From Hormiphora californensis (Eukaryota > Ctenophora > Tentaculata > Cydippida > Pleurobrachiidae), in the NCBI GenBank assembly GCA_020137815.1, contig CM035351.1:7108815-7172814 (forward strand): a DNA stretch of 64,000 nt, given 5' to 3'. Position 1 is the stretch's first letter. Each line of letters starts with the position of its first letter. The position numbers and the translations under genes are program-made. Below are positions 35,931-46,244 of the stretch, in pieces. Under the pieces are notes generated by a model, which made no database searches, was not told the DNA's origin, and saw only the letters and a program-made list of their open reading frames with translations.

Positions 35931-37151
35931 CGTCCCTTAATCAACCACTATCTTTTTAGTACCGGGTATTGCCGAAAGAATTGCATTCAATGGACTGAAC
36001 AACAAGAATGAAGTTTTTAGCTTGTTCAGCGGAAAGCATAAGGACTTGGTTCAACTGTTTTTGAAAAACAATATAGGAGGTCCAGCAATTATTTTCTGTC
36101 GTTATGCAGAAGCAGGTACGTTTCCTCTTGGGAAAGATTTTTAAAAGTAGAGAGAGGGGGGGGGGGGAAGAGAAAGAGAGATCTAACTATTTTTTAACTA
36201 GGTGTAACAGCTATACGAAACAAACTGGGGAATCTGTGCAAGCGTATAGTAGGATATGACGCCAACGCATTATATCTCAGTAAGTCCAAGACCGGTTAAT
36301 TTTCTTTTTTAATTTCAACAACTTTAGTTCCATAATGTTGATTAGACTAATTCCTATGCCTACAGGTTGTATGGCTGAAAAAATGCCATGCGGTATGTTC
36401 ATCAGACGGAGAGAACCAGGGTTTGAGCCTGAATATCCTACCAAGTTCTCCAGAGTATCGACTGAATGGTTAACATGGTGTGAAGACGATCTTGGTATTG
36501 AGATACTACATGCAAGAAACAGTGGAGAAGTGAAGATAGGACCACAAAGAATACCAGTTGACGGGTTTCATGAGTAAGTCATATATGTCCCACATATCTA
36601 AATAACTGAATTGCACCTTCTTTTTCTTTCAGTTTTTCAATTATTCATATTTCAACATTTCAGACCATCCAACACGATTTTTCAATTCCACGGATGTTGG
36701 TTTCACGGCTGTCTCAAATGTTTCCCTGACAAGGAGGAGAGGGAGGTGAAAACTTTTTCAAGGAAGAGTCATAACTTCAACCTCAGTAGGACTAATAAGA
36801 TCACTGCTGACTTCAGAGCTCTTGGGTATAAGGTCAGTTCCCTATTTCATAAACAGTCAATCATTATCTCAAGTCTGATCCATTCCTCTCCTTTTAACCT
36901 CTTACGACTCACATTTTCCCAAACCCTAGGTTGTTGAAATATGGGAGCATGAATGGCGACAGAAGAAAAAGACTCTCAATCTATCAAATCGATACTTTTA
37001 CCCTTTAGAGGACCAATATCGGTTGACACCGAAAACGATCATCAAAGCAATAAAAAATGGTACACTATTTGGAGTCATAGAGGTGGACATATCCGTTCCT
37101 GACCACCTCAAGCAAAAGTAAGGATTGAAAAGGGCAAATTTACTAACGACT

Positions 37152-37191
<40 letters not shown>

Positions 37192-38680
37192 CTTGTATTA
37201 TAGAGAGAGAAGAAAAGAACCCATTTTTCAGGTTTGAGGAAATGCCTCCCATTTTTAAGAACACCACCATTAATGAAGCTGATATTGGGGAGTACATGCA
37301 AAATTTTCTTCGTGAAACAGGTCAAAAGTTCACAGCACGGCGAAATCTCATTGGTTCAATGTTCGGGATTAAGATGCTGTTCATCACACCGCTATTAAAG
37401 TGGTACTTGAAACATGGACTGGAAATCACCAAAGTGTATCAAGTGATCCAATTTAATCCGGTGAAGTGCTTCGCGAAGTTTGCTGACAATATCTCGGACG
37501 ATCGTCGGGCAGGTATGTGCGACTGTTAGTTTAAAAAAAAGGGGGGGGGGGGTAAGGTAATGAATGTTTACTCATTAAATCACCAATCCCATCAGGTGAT
37601 GCTGATTCCAGCAAAAGCACGATAGCAGATACAAGCAAGTTAATTGGGAACTCCGTGTACGGACATTGCATTATGCGAAAAGATAGGCACTCGAACGTTC
37701 AGCTAGTGGACCTAGAAAAAGCATCAAAGCTGATAAATGACCCTAAAATGAGTAGCTTTGAAGAGTTGGGTGAAGACACATTTGAGGTACAGTATGATTA
37801 TGATTGGTCATTATATTCTCTAGTCTGGTACGGATAGAACAGTTACAATACTACCATACACAGTTTTACTATTCGACAATCCCCCCCCCCACCCCTCAGG
37901 TGACGAGTAGAAAAAGAACGATCACTTTTGATCTTCCAGTACAACTTGGCTTTTTCGTATATTCGTACGCGAAGTTAAAGATGTTGGAATTCTATTTTGA
38001 CGTATTGGATAGATTCATAGACCGTTCCAACTTTGTTCTCCTTGAAATGGACACAGGTAACTTTTCAAACTACTCCATGTGCACTAATCATAAAGCAGTA
38101 CGATACATTTATTTTCAATCTTGCTAGATTCTCTGTATCTGGCGCTTGCTGGAGAAAGTTTGGATGAGCTTGTGAAGCCAGGGATGGAAAACGAGTGGGA
38201 TCTAATAAAGAAACAATACTTCCCTCGAGATGATCATAAAGCTTATGATAAACAGTAGACCTCCACTTTGTCAGTCCTAAATGAACTAACAGTAAGCTTA
38301 ACTATTTGACACTTAATCAAAAAAGAACATTTACAATGTGTTTTCTTCTATTCAGAAGGTTATTTTAACAGGTTGAAAGATGGCTGGGTTATATGAGTAC
38401 AAACTGCTGAGAAACTTAAACTTTGTAACTAGGAGTCATTACACAGAACTTAAGCTTAAACTTTTCACACTGTCACTACTTAAAGGACTACGAAGTCTTT
38501 TCGGTGATAGCAAGTTTAAGAATTGGAAATAAGCTGGAATTAGATTTCAAAGACGGAAATTGCTTACAAAATCAACACGCAAGAAAGCCGGACTCACACT
38601 TGTCACTCTTTGAGTACTACAAGAAAAGGTCTGATGATGGTATTAGTACAGATATCGGAAATTGGGAATTGTTCAAGTAG
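33286..38680 (+). CDS. Family B DNA polymerase (mobile-element/viral, protein-primed type), spliced
   Basis: Exons with matching phases: 33286-33381, 33485-33544, 33652-35842, 35960-36115, 36202-36279, 36366-36573, 36664-36832, 36930-37117, 37232-37512, 37596-37786, 37900-38056 and 38128 to about 38254. The large exon encodes an N-terminal Cys/His zinc-finger pair (CPYC...H...C, CPDC...H...H), a CFFRCLA...HFSYI segment, and a second zinc finger (CNKCDKLF). The exonuclease motifs follow: VYDIES (Exo I), SFNGGKYDIN (Exo II) and YNNLD (Exo III). Later exons give polymerase motif A (GYDANALYL), an inserted FHGCWFHGC...EHEW segment resembling a Vsr-type nuclease fold, motif B (KLIGNSVYGH) and motif C (MDT|DSLYLA). 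An in-frame TAG lies at 38256. A further open stretch ending at 38680 (EYYKKRSDDGIST) may be a diverged C-terminus. Polinton/adintovirus-like origin is inferred; no integrase, packaging ATPase or capsid gene is visible. Confidence 0.85.
37155..37190. repeat. (TA)n tract in a polymerase intron
   Basis: About 34 bp of TA repeat in the intron between the exons ending 37117 and starting 37232. Other introns of this gene contain (CA)n (about 35885-35928), poly-G and poly-C tracts. Confidence 0.85.
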
Positions 38681-39035
38681 GAAATGCGTATTGTCTTATT
38701 AAGTCACTCATATCATCTTTATGTTAGACTGCCGTGTTACGCAGATGTATTATGTCATTATCTGATATTTAATTTTATATATATCGTTCATAATGCGTCA
38801 CCAGTGATCATGTATGCAACTAGTGTCCAGTACCGACCAGAAACGGTGACCTATTTTTTCTATAATAATAGTATATAATCGTTCATGAACATGAGTCACA
38901 CGGGATGTAGTCAACAGCAGCACAGACCAGAACGGGTAAGCCAGCATTCTCAATCTACTCTTGGCGAATCTCTATATACCTCTCTCCTCTATCTCTACCT
39001 AGGTCTCAGGTATGAGACGTTGGGACGGAGCAGAG

Positions 39036-39250
<215 letters not shown>

Positions 39251-39805
39251 CATGTGAACCACAAATTGACCATATATGGTCATAAAATCAGTCACCTGAT
39301 CACCACGTGACTGCAGTCAACAAGCCAATCAGAGGTCGGAACGGGTGCCTCACTTGGTCCAGAACCAACCACAGCAGAACAAACGCATCACGTGAACCAC
39401 GTATTGACCATATATGGTCATAACATGCGTCATGTAAATTGACCATATATGGTTATAACATGGGTCACATGATTATCACGTGCCTGCAGTCAACAGCCAA
39501 CCAGAGGCCAGAACAGGTACCTCACTTGGTCCAGAACCAATCTCGGTAGAACAAACGTATCACGTGAACCACCTATTGACCATATATGGTCATAACATGG
39601 GACACGTGATCACCATATGACTGCAGTCAATAACCAATCAGAGGCCAGAACGGGGTGCCTCACTTGGTCTCGAATCACGTGACCAGTCACATGACCGATA
39701 TCGGCCGATATGCTACAGATATTGGTCATGTGATTGATCACGTGTAGTAACCGACCAACCACAGCAGAGCAAACGTGTCACGTGGTACAATTAAGGGTCA
39801 CGTGA
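39251..39805. promoter_or_regulatory. Degenerate tandem array of CArG boxes, E-boxes and CCAAT motifs
   Basis: Three to four degenerate units of about 115-170 bp. Each typically carries a perfect CArG box CCATATATGG (39270-39279, 39408-39417, 39443-39452, 39580-39589), a CTGCAGTCAA block, a CCAAT-type motif (GCCAATCAGAGG or similar), CCTCACTTGGTC, and CACGTG E-boxes. At least nine CACGTG sites occur (for example 39304, 39389, 39477, 39561, 39603, 39676, 39739, 39779, 39799). The array ends about 110 bp before the GPCR ATG; a TATA-like CGATATATAC lies near 39874. CArG boxes bind SRF/MADS proteins and CACGTG binds bHLH-ZIP proteins; promoter function is inferred. A partial first unit is at 38885-38940. 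Confidence 0.55.
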
Positions 39806-39911
39806 CCACGTCATCAGCCAATCACAGGCCAGGATTTTGCCTCGCTTATCGGGTAATTTAGGTCCCTACTACTCGATATATACTACTTACATCACATAGC
39901 CACACATCGCC

Positions 39912-41035
39912 ATGTCTGATCTGAGCAACCACACCATCCTACCATCATCCTCCCTACTCCATGGTGTTGACATTGCCATAGGAGTCATCTACATGGTAAC
40001 AATACCAATCGGGTTGCTAGGCAACGTGGCTGCATTCTGTTATTTCTGGTGCAAATCATGTGACCTCCCATCCCTTCTCTACCTGCTAACTGCTGTAATT
40101 GATGTGCTCCTTCTGGTTATGAACATCGCCCCCGGACTCTCCTTCTTCTACTCCCGACACCCCCTTCTCTTCTCCTACAACACCTTCTGTACCGTGTGGG
40201 ATGTCCTCCACTTTATATCCAACAAGATAAGCGTGATGTTGGTATTGATCCTGTGCGTAACAAGGGCACATGCCGTGGCAAAACCCCTCAACCACTCTCA
40301 AACATTCACTAAATTCAGAGTTGGATGTTTCCTTGTGGTGTTTTCCCTGGGTGTCCTCTCTGTGGATTTCTTCCAGCGGGTACAAGGATGGGGCCACAGC
40401 ACCTATGTAGCTCATGATGTTTACTGCTGGATGACTGCACCAGACGGACCCAACACCACAGACGGTAGCGAGGTATCAGGAACGGACAACCTCATATACT
40501 TCTACATGGTCGGATTCTGCCTTCTTGCCCTACCCATAATCCCAGTGTCAGTTGCTAGTACCTTTACATGTCGTCAGTATGAGGAAGGCAGTTCAAATCG
40601 GGGGCAACTACAGTGGGGCCCAACTAAAGAAACAGGCTACAATCACCACCATTATCTTCGCACTGGCCTACATCATCTTCAATATTCCCACTATTTATCA
40701 ACTATGTCACATGGACTCTAACCATCCTTCTCCAGCCTGACCTGTTTGTTAAACTATACGAGAACAACACTGTGGGCTACATGTATGTGTGGAACATTAC
40801 GGATGTGCTCTGCCCGGCACTCAATGCAACTGTTAACCCGTGTATATACTGGTGGCGCTTAGCCAGTTTCAGAAGATGGGCTGCTGTTGGTACGCAGGGT
40901 GTTAACCGACAGTGGGTCAGACATCAGACGACATTTAGGACACACGCGTCAGTGTCACGTGCTATTTTTGTAGTCACCCCTAGAGCTAGTATCTGTGAGC
41001 AGAAGGATGTTTTAGAGCTGGAGAAAATCGAGTAG
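39912..41035 (+). pseudogene. Rhodopsin-like (class A) GPCR with two frame breaks
   Basis: Seven hydrophobic segments are recognisable but lie in three frames. Frame 1 (39912 to about 40565) covers TM1-TM5, with IGLLGNVAAF in TM1 and CVTRAHAV at the DRY position after TM3. Frame 2 (about 40553-40690) covers the third loop and TM6 (LKKQATITTIIFALAYIIFN). Frame 3 (about 40690-41035) covers the third extracellular loop and TM7 with NPCIYWWR, the NPxxY motif, then a cytoplasmic tail ending in TAG. No plausible intron explains the shifts. Either two single-base errors or a recent pseudogene is likely. N-glycosylation sites (NHT, NTT) occur in extracellular parts. Intact it would be about 375 residues, normal for the family. 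The ligand is unknown. Confidence 0.75.
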
Positions 41036-41324
41036 CAGTGTGGAATGTAGTGGAATTGCGTGACAGATTGTACCGTATAGCTACAACTGTCAATTAATGA
41101 CACTCAATGAGAGTCCGTGCTATATTTTGTAATTGTTTTTTTTTCAATTGCTCATGCTGGAATTGTTGATCATGTGACGATTTAAAAGTGTTATCTTAGC
41201 TGTATTTGTACACTTCGTGAATCGAATTGTATTTCTAATGGTTATTAATTGAAATATTTTTCATTAACTTTTCATGTCATCTCCATTATTACACTTGCAC
41301 TGCCCTTAGCCCTTCCTCCAATCA

Positions 41325-41600
41325 ACCAACCCTCTCTCTCTCTTTAATCAACCAACTCTCTCTTCCTTCAATCAACCAAACTCATCTCTCTCTCTTTAAT
41401 CAACCAACTCTCTCTTCCTTCAATCAACCAAACCCCTCTCTCTCTTTGATCAACCAACTCTCTCTTCCTTCAATCAACCAAACCCCTCTCTCTCTTTAAT
41501 CAACCAAATCTCTCTTCCTTCAATCAACCAAACCCCTCTCTCTCTCTCTTTGATCAATCAAATCTCTCTTCCTTCAATCAATCAACTCTCTTTCTCTCCC
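41325..41600. repeat. Minisatellite of CAATCAACCAA / CTCTCT units
   Basis: About five copies of a roughly 45-55-bp unit alternating CTCTCTCTTT(A/G)ATCAACCAA with CTCTCTTCCTTCAATCAACC. Not coding. Confidence 0.8.
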
Positions 41601-41753
41601 TCTATTTGGTTCGGAGACTTCCTCAATAATAAACACGGGTACCTTTTCAATACCTTTTACATTATTATCAATTATCAGGACTGTTTAAGTGTCCACAAGG
41701 AGGGGGAGGGTTACCTAATCCTGATTATTAACCGCTTTTTTGTACCCCTGCAG

Positions 41754-42042
41754 GTCGAGGAAGGTGTGTCACCACTCTGTATCTCACCCAAGATAACCAC
41801 AACGGTACGATAGCTCATTATTTGATTGGGGGGAGGCTTGAAAAGTCTATCGATACCCTGATTTTGGACGTTAGAATTTTTAGAATTTTTTAGACTTTTT
41901 TAGGCTTTTCGCACTAACAAAGTCTAAAAAGTCCATTGATTTTGGCCGATGAATAACATGCCTTGTTGTACTGCAGGCTGATGTGGAACTGAAGGTAGTT
42001 CAGAATGATGAAGAAGAAGAAGAGGAATCTCTTGTGACCTGA
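41754..42042 (+). CDS. Two small terminal exons of an unidentified or GPCR-linked transcript
   Basis: 41754-41804 (cctgcag|GTC to ACG|gtacga, 17 codons) and 41977-42042 (actgcag|GCT to TGA, 22 codons with stop) are both phase 0 and splice to a 38-residue acidic tail (QNDEEEEEESLVT). Acceptors and donors are good. They lie about 0.7 kb after the GPCR stop and upstream of plus-strand AATAAA signals at 42522 and 42545. They may be an alternative C-terminus of the receptor or the end of a separate gene whose upstream exons I cannot see. Confidence 0.4.
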
Positions 42043-42521
42043 GGGGCCACACTCTACTTGAGGGTGACTACAATTGGGGGGCACTACTGGTTTAGTGTCT
42101 GCTGTTGGACATTATCAGATGAAATATGGACCCTGTGTCGTCCTGAATGAGACTAACAATGGAATGAACACTGTAACATACACACACACAGACTTGTAAT
42201 AGCTCACACTCTGTGAGGCCGTTCCGCAGAGCCAAATATTACAGACGTATCATATATGAATCTTTTGAAGTTGTGAAAATTCCATATTTATCTTCAGTTT
42301 AAATTCAGTAAGATACGACTTTTTCGATGTTTCGTCAAATGCAATATGTTAATACTAAATACAATCTAGGTACAAGTCGTTAATACCACACTACTTTCAG
42401 TTCAGTTCCAATACCAGTCCTCTAATTACTGCTATAGTGCTACTAGTGCTGTACTGCTTATCAACTCACAAACAAGGTCAAGCAGGATAAACAAGTTACA
42501 ACAACCTATACAAACCTCTTC

Positions 42522-42550
42522 AATAAAATTCTACAAACAACAATAATAAA
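42522..42550 (+). terminator. Two plus-strand AATAAA polyadenylation signals
   Basis: AATAAA at 42522-42527 and 42545-42550 lie about 0.5 kb beyond the acidic terminal exon. They would suit the 3' end of that transcript. Usage is inferred. Confidence 0.4.
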
Positions 42551-42640
42551 GTCTACTGCAGACTTCTCTCTGTCAGGATCACCAGGTAAATACACAAACT
42601 ATTAAATATCGCTTCCCGCAAATTCTACAATTAAAGTGTC

Positions 42641-44339
42641 CTAATTAAAGAATTGTATTGACATAAACCTATGATCCTCTTTACAGTCCATTCCTAGTTT
42701 TTCGTAAAACCCCCTCACCTTTTCATTGCAGTCCAGGCTGAGTTTGTAGCACCGGGTTGACTCCGCCAACAAGATACAGATATCAAGGAGCATCTTACCA
42801 AACCCACGGCCCTGTGTAGAGATGAAACTGTGTTAGGAGTTGACATGTTAGAGGAATCTAGAGCAATGAAAGAGGTACAGTGGGTACAGTTCTAGAGAGG
42901 GAGGGTACAGGGTATGTGGTAATGGAAGTTAGATATTCAGAGACTTGTTTATACATCACATTCTGATACACGATTCTCTAAATATTGTATTTGTAGGGCG
43001 AGAATCACACACAGACAGCTTCTCGTCTTACAAAAACACTTGACAAATATACAATTTCCAATCTTAGCTAGGTTGAGGTGAGAACTGACTAGGTCATGAC
43101 GTCACAATGACGTCACACAATTACCTGATGCTCGGGGTGAACTACTACGTCCTCTATCCGGCCCCTATTGGCCACAGTATGTATTATCTTGTGCTCCACT
43201 TGTAGTGTAGCACTACCCACTATCAGGTCACTAGATTCATGATATACCACCACTATGTAGTGGCCCCCACCCGATCGCATCTGAATGGGAGGGGGATTAT
43301 TATCATTATGGGCATTATTATCATTATTATTATATGTTCTAACCCTCCTTTATAACGGGGAGAGGGGGTCGAGCAAGGCACGGGAGGGGCATGTGAGGAG
43401 GGAGGGGGATTATTATGTTCTAACGGGGAGAGGGGGTCGAGCAAGGCACGGGAGGGGCATGTGAGGAGGGAGGGGGTAAGTGAAAACCGGACCACTACCA
43501 GCTACCTAATATGGGGCTGGTTGAATAGTTTCTCGGGGTTAAACAAAGCTGTCAACTTCCCTATCATGTTTGACAGATCTGTGACCTTGGCATATATAAC
43601 ACAAAAATGGGATACCAACACGTCCTTGAGTTCCCCAGCTCCAATCTCGTATTGCAAAAGTAGAACTTGGAATTCCCCACCCACTGCACAACAATGATCG
43701 TCCTACATTCCGATTCTCTATACCCAGTACCCCCCCCCCCCCCCGCCATGATCAGTATATCCTCCTAAACATCAACACTATCATCACTATACCTTGTCAA
43801 ATTGTTCCTCGAACATGTCTCGAGTGACATCACCCACTGTGGTGAGATGTGACAGCAGCTGACAGTAGCCCCGCCCGTAATCCCCTCTCTGAAGTGGGCG
43901 CACCTGCAGGTGGTGGTGGAGTGATCAGTACGTCATATCACAGATATTGATTTTCTAATACTGATAGCTATACTGATTTTCTAATTCATACTGATAGCTA
44001 TTGGCATCCCAGCTCTTCTGATATATTGCACAGCAATATCAGGAAATCACAGCGGGACCCAAGTTAGCTCGACCCTTTCTCGCGCTACCCCTCCCTCCCC
44101 CCATGATGAAATCCCCTTCCCTCTCCTAGAGCTCAATATCGAGGGCGGGTACCGGGCACCATGCCAAAAGTAAAACACCCCTCTTTCCCATACTTCTATG
44201 AAGTGGCATGCCAATGATATCATACCTTATATTCGCCCTGTTGAGATATTTTAGTGGGGGACATGTCAGTGCGATATGTTGCTCTCGACTTGCTCCAGTC
44301 CAGGGAATCTAAAATCTCTTGATCAAATATATCCGTCAT
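42641..44339 (-). CDS. GNPNAT1: Glucosamine-6-phosphate N-acetyltransferase
   Basis: Four exons: 44339-44226, 43903-43793, 43280-43125 and 42811-42641, all phase 0. They give 183 residues, against 184 in human GNPNAT1. The enzyme transfers acetyl from acetyl-CoA to glucosamine-6-phosphate in UDP-GlcNAc synthesis. Family signatures in order: LDSLDW near the start, VRPLQRGDYGRGYCQLLSHL, GHYIVVVYHE, GSATLQVEHKIIH, GRIEDVVVHPEHQ, then the GNAT acetyl-CoA loop GRGFGKMLL and CYKLSLDCNEKVRGFYEKLG. ATG 44339 is chosen because the second residue block matches the usual start, although an in-frame ATG exists upstream. One intron contains two TGACGTCA (CRE) sites (43097, 43108); another contains a tandem duplication (43352-43476). 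The gene is complete. Confidence 0.95.
43352..43476. repeat. Tandem duplication in a GNPNAT1 intron
   Basis: A unit of about 57 bp (TAACGGGGAGAGGGGGTCGA ... GAGGAGGGAGGGGG) occurs twice, at about 43352-43408 and 43421-43476, nearly identical. Confidence 0.8.
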
Positions 44340-45326
44340 CTCTATATTGTGGAAGGGGAGTATAAAATTCATGCCATTGCATTTACTAAATAGTAAATGA
44401 TTTAGTCTATTTAATTTTATGCATTGGCCAATGGCCATGCATAAAATATAAATATTCTAAATATATCATATCCCTATAATTTTCATTTTTTATTTTTCAA
44501 TTCGGCCTCCACCTCTTATCTTAATCGCTCCCTCCCTCTCTTTCCCTCTCTCTCGACTTCCAGAACCCACCTTTCCTTCTTCCCCTTCCGTAATATTATT
44601 TGTTTGACAACTCCCGTAAATGCAATGGCAATGGAAATTTTACACTTTTTTCATACTTTTTTGCATAAATTATTATTCCTTCAGGGGTGGCAGCCCTCAC
44701 CTGATGACAATTCACTCTCCAACATACGGTTATATGCATACAATAAACTGCCTCATGCCTGTAATAGCAACGTCTCTTGGAACAATGTGTTGACAACACT
44801 TGCATCTTGGAGAGCTGCTGTTGTAACAGAGATTGTGACAATGTCAGTGACATACAATTGACAGACGTGACTCCACAAATATCTGCACAACGGGATGGCC
44901 ATGGGTGCTACAATTAATATCAAATTTAGCATCAGTGTCATATGGAACACGGGTTGTGATCTCTTTGAAATAAAATGTGGTGTATCATGAAAATTATTCA
45001 TGCTACACCACATTTTATTCAGAATAATACACATTTTTATCGACAGTTTAAACTGTCTTAGACAGTGTTTACTTTTAGACAGCAGACAAACGCCAAATGG
45101 CCCCCCCCCCGCCAAATGCTGAACAAACCCCAAACAACAAGCAGCAAACAGTTCAGTTCAACTACAAACCAGTGACCAGTTACAGACAAGAGCTAGCATT
45201 GCTCACTACGGCCAGTACTACGTCTCACATGAAAGACCGTGCTCGTGTGTACATAGTGGATGTATACGTGTTATATCTTCTTCCTCTCTGTGTCTCTCTG
45301 TGTGTGTGTCTCTCTGTATCTCTGTG

Positions 45327-45357
<31 letters not shown>

Positions 45358-45374
45358 CTATTGACTTTACGTTC

Positions 45375-45540
45375 CAGTTACAAAATTGAAACCGGACATC
45401 AGTCTCTGGACAGCTGGGACACTCCTGGTGAACCATGCGGCGCACCGCATTTTCGATCACGTGATCGATGTGAATTGCATTGAAAGTAGCGCGTCAGCAC
45501 TCCACAGAGAAACTGGCACCAGGTTTCAATTTTGTAACTG
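45375..45540. mobile_element. 166-bp MITE with perfect 19-bp inverted ends
   Basis: CAGTTACAAAATTGAAACC at 45375-45393 is exactly reverse-complementary to GGTTTCAATTTTGTAACTG at 45522-45540. The interior is non-coding and contains CGATCACGTGATCG. No clear target-site duplication was identified, so the superfamily is unassigned. Confidence 0.72.
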
Positions 45541-45909
45541 GTTGATCAAAATAAAACAGCGAATTTCATATCAACTGAAGGGATTGAATCTAAAATATCA
45601 CTGAAAATGTTAAACCAAAAATTGGGAAAAAAGCAGAAAGAAAACATCACTGACTAATTGGTACTAATTAGCGTTAATTATATGTACCAGCATGCAATCT
45701 GTCTCAATTAGGACACATTTTGTAATCGAGGGGCACTTTTTTGACGAACAATCATGGATCACTTTTTCTCTTTCCGATAATATTTCAGTTTTAATTTTCA
45801 TTAATAAGTTATATTTTACACGCATACTCAAAATGTTATTCTTGTATCAGAATTTCAAGCTACAAGATCAGAATTAGAAAAATATATATATATTGTGTAG
45901 ATCACTACA

Positions 45910-46020
45910 ATTTGCATTGCCCGCGAAGCGGGCAAGCCCCGTAGGGGATCGCCCCGTGAGGGGATCGCCCTATGGGCGCGCGAACATGGGGGGCGCGACG
46001 TGCCCAACAATTTGCAGTGC
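45910..46020. repeat. GC-rich multi-hairpin island
   Basis: Consecutive perfect small stems: GCCCGC-GAA-GCGGGC, CCCC-GTA-GGGG, CCCC-GTGA-GGGG and CCC-TAT-GGG, then GCGCGC...GCGCG. Flanking TTTGCA and TGCAAA may close the structure. It contrasts sharply with its AT-rich surroundings and resembles the elements at 31901 and 50118. Confidence 0.55.
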
Positions 46021-46244
46021 AAAGGTCACGGGACACAAGACGTTCACTATAGTTTTTAGTTTCACACAAATCATTCAGTGTTTCAAGTTTAATAATTATA
46101 AAGATGCTAACCCTAAAAACACAGTGTCTACCCCCCAACCTTTCCAATTCCAAACACTGACCATTCTGGCACGGCACAACATTCAGAGAGATTGGGAGGG
46201 GGAAACAAGGCAGTTCATGCGCTGTGTGGTAAAGTGTTTTAACG

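Larger units (their letters stand above)
44340..46244. other. Intergenic region with palindromic elements
   Basis: No gene supported. Contents: hairpin GAAATAAAATGTGGTGT / ACACCACATTTTATTC (44967-44983 / 45005-45020), GACAGTTTAAACTGTC near 45042, a MITE at 45375-45540 and the GC-rich multi-hairpin island at 45910-46020. Confidence 0.5.

Noticed and set aside
39251-39805. Possible CRISPR-like or satellite array
   Set aside because: Repeats are long, degenerate and directly abutting, without regular unique spacers, in a eukaryotic genome.
44604-44861. Overlapping 85-codon ORFs on both strands
   Set aside because: No recognisable features, and the region is full of palindromes; insufficient support for a gene.
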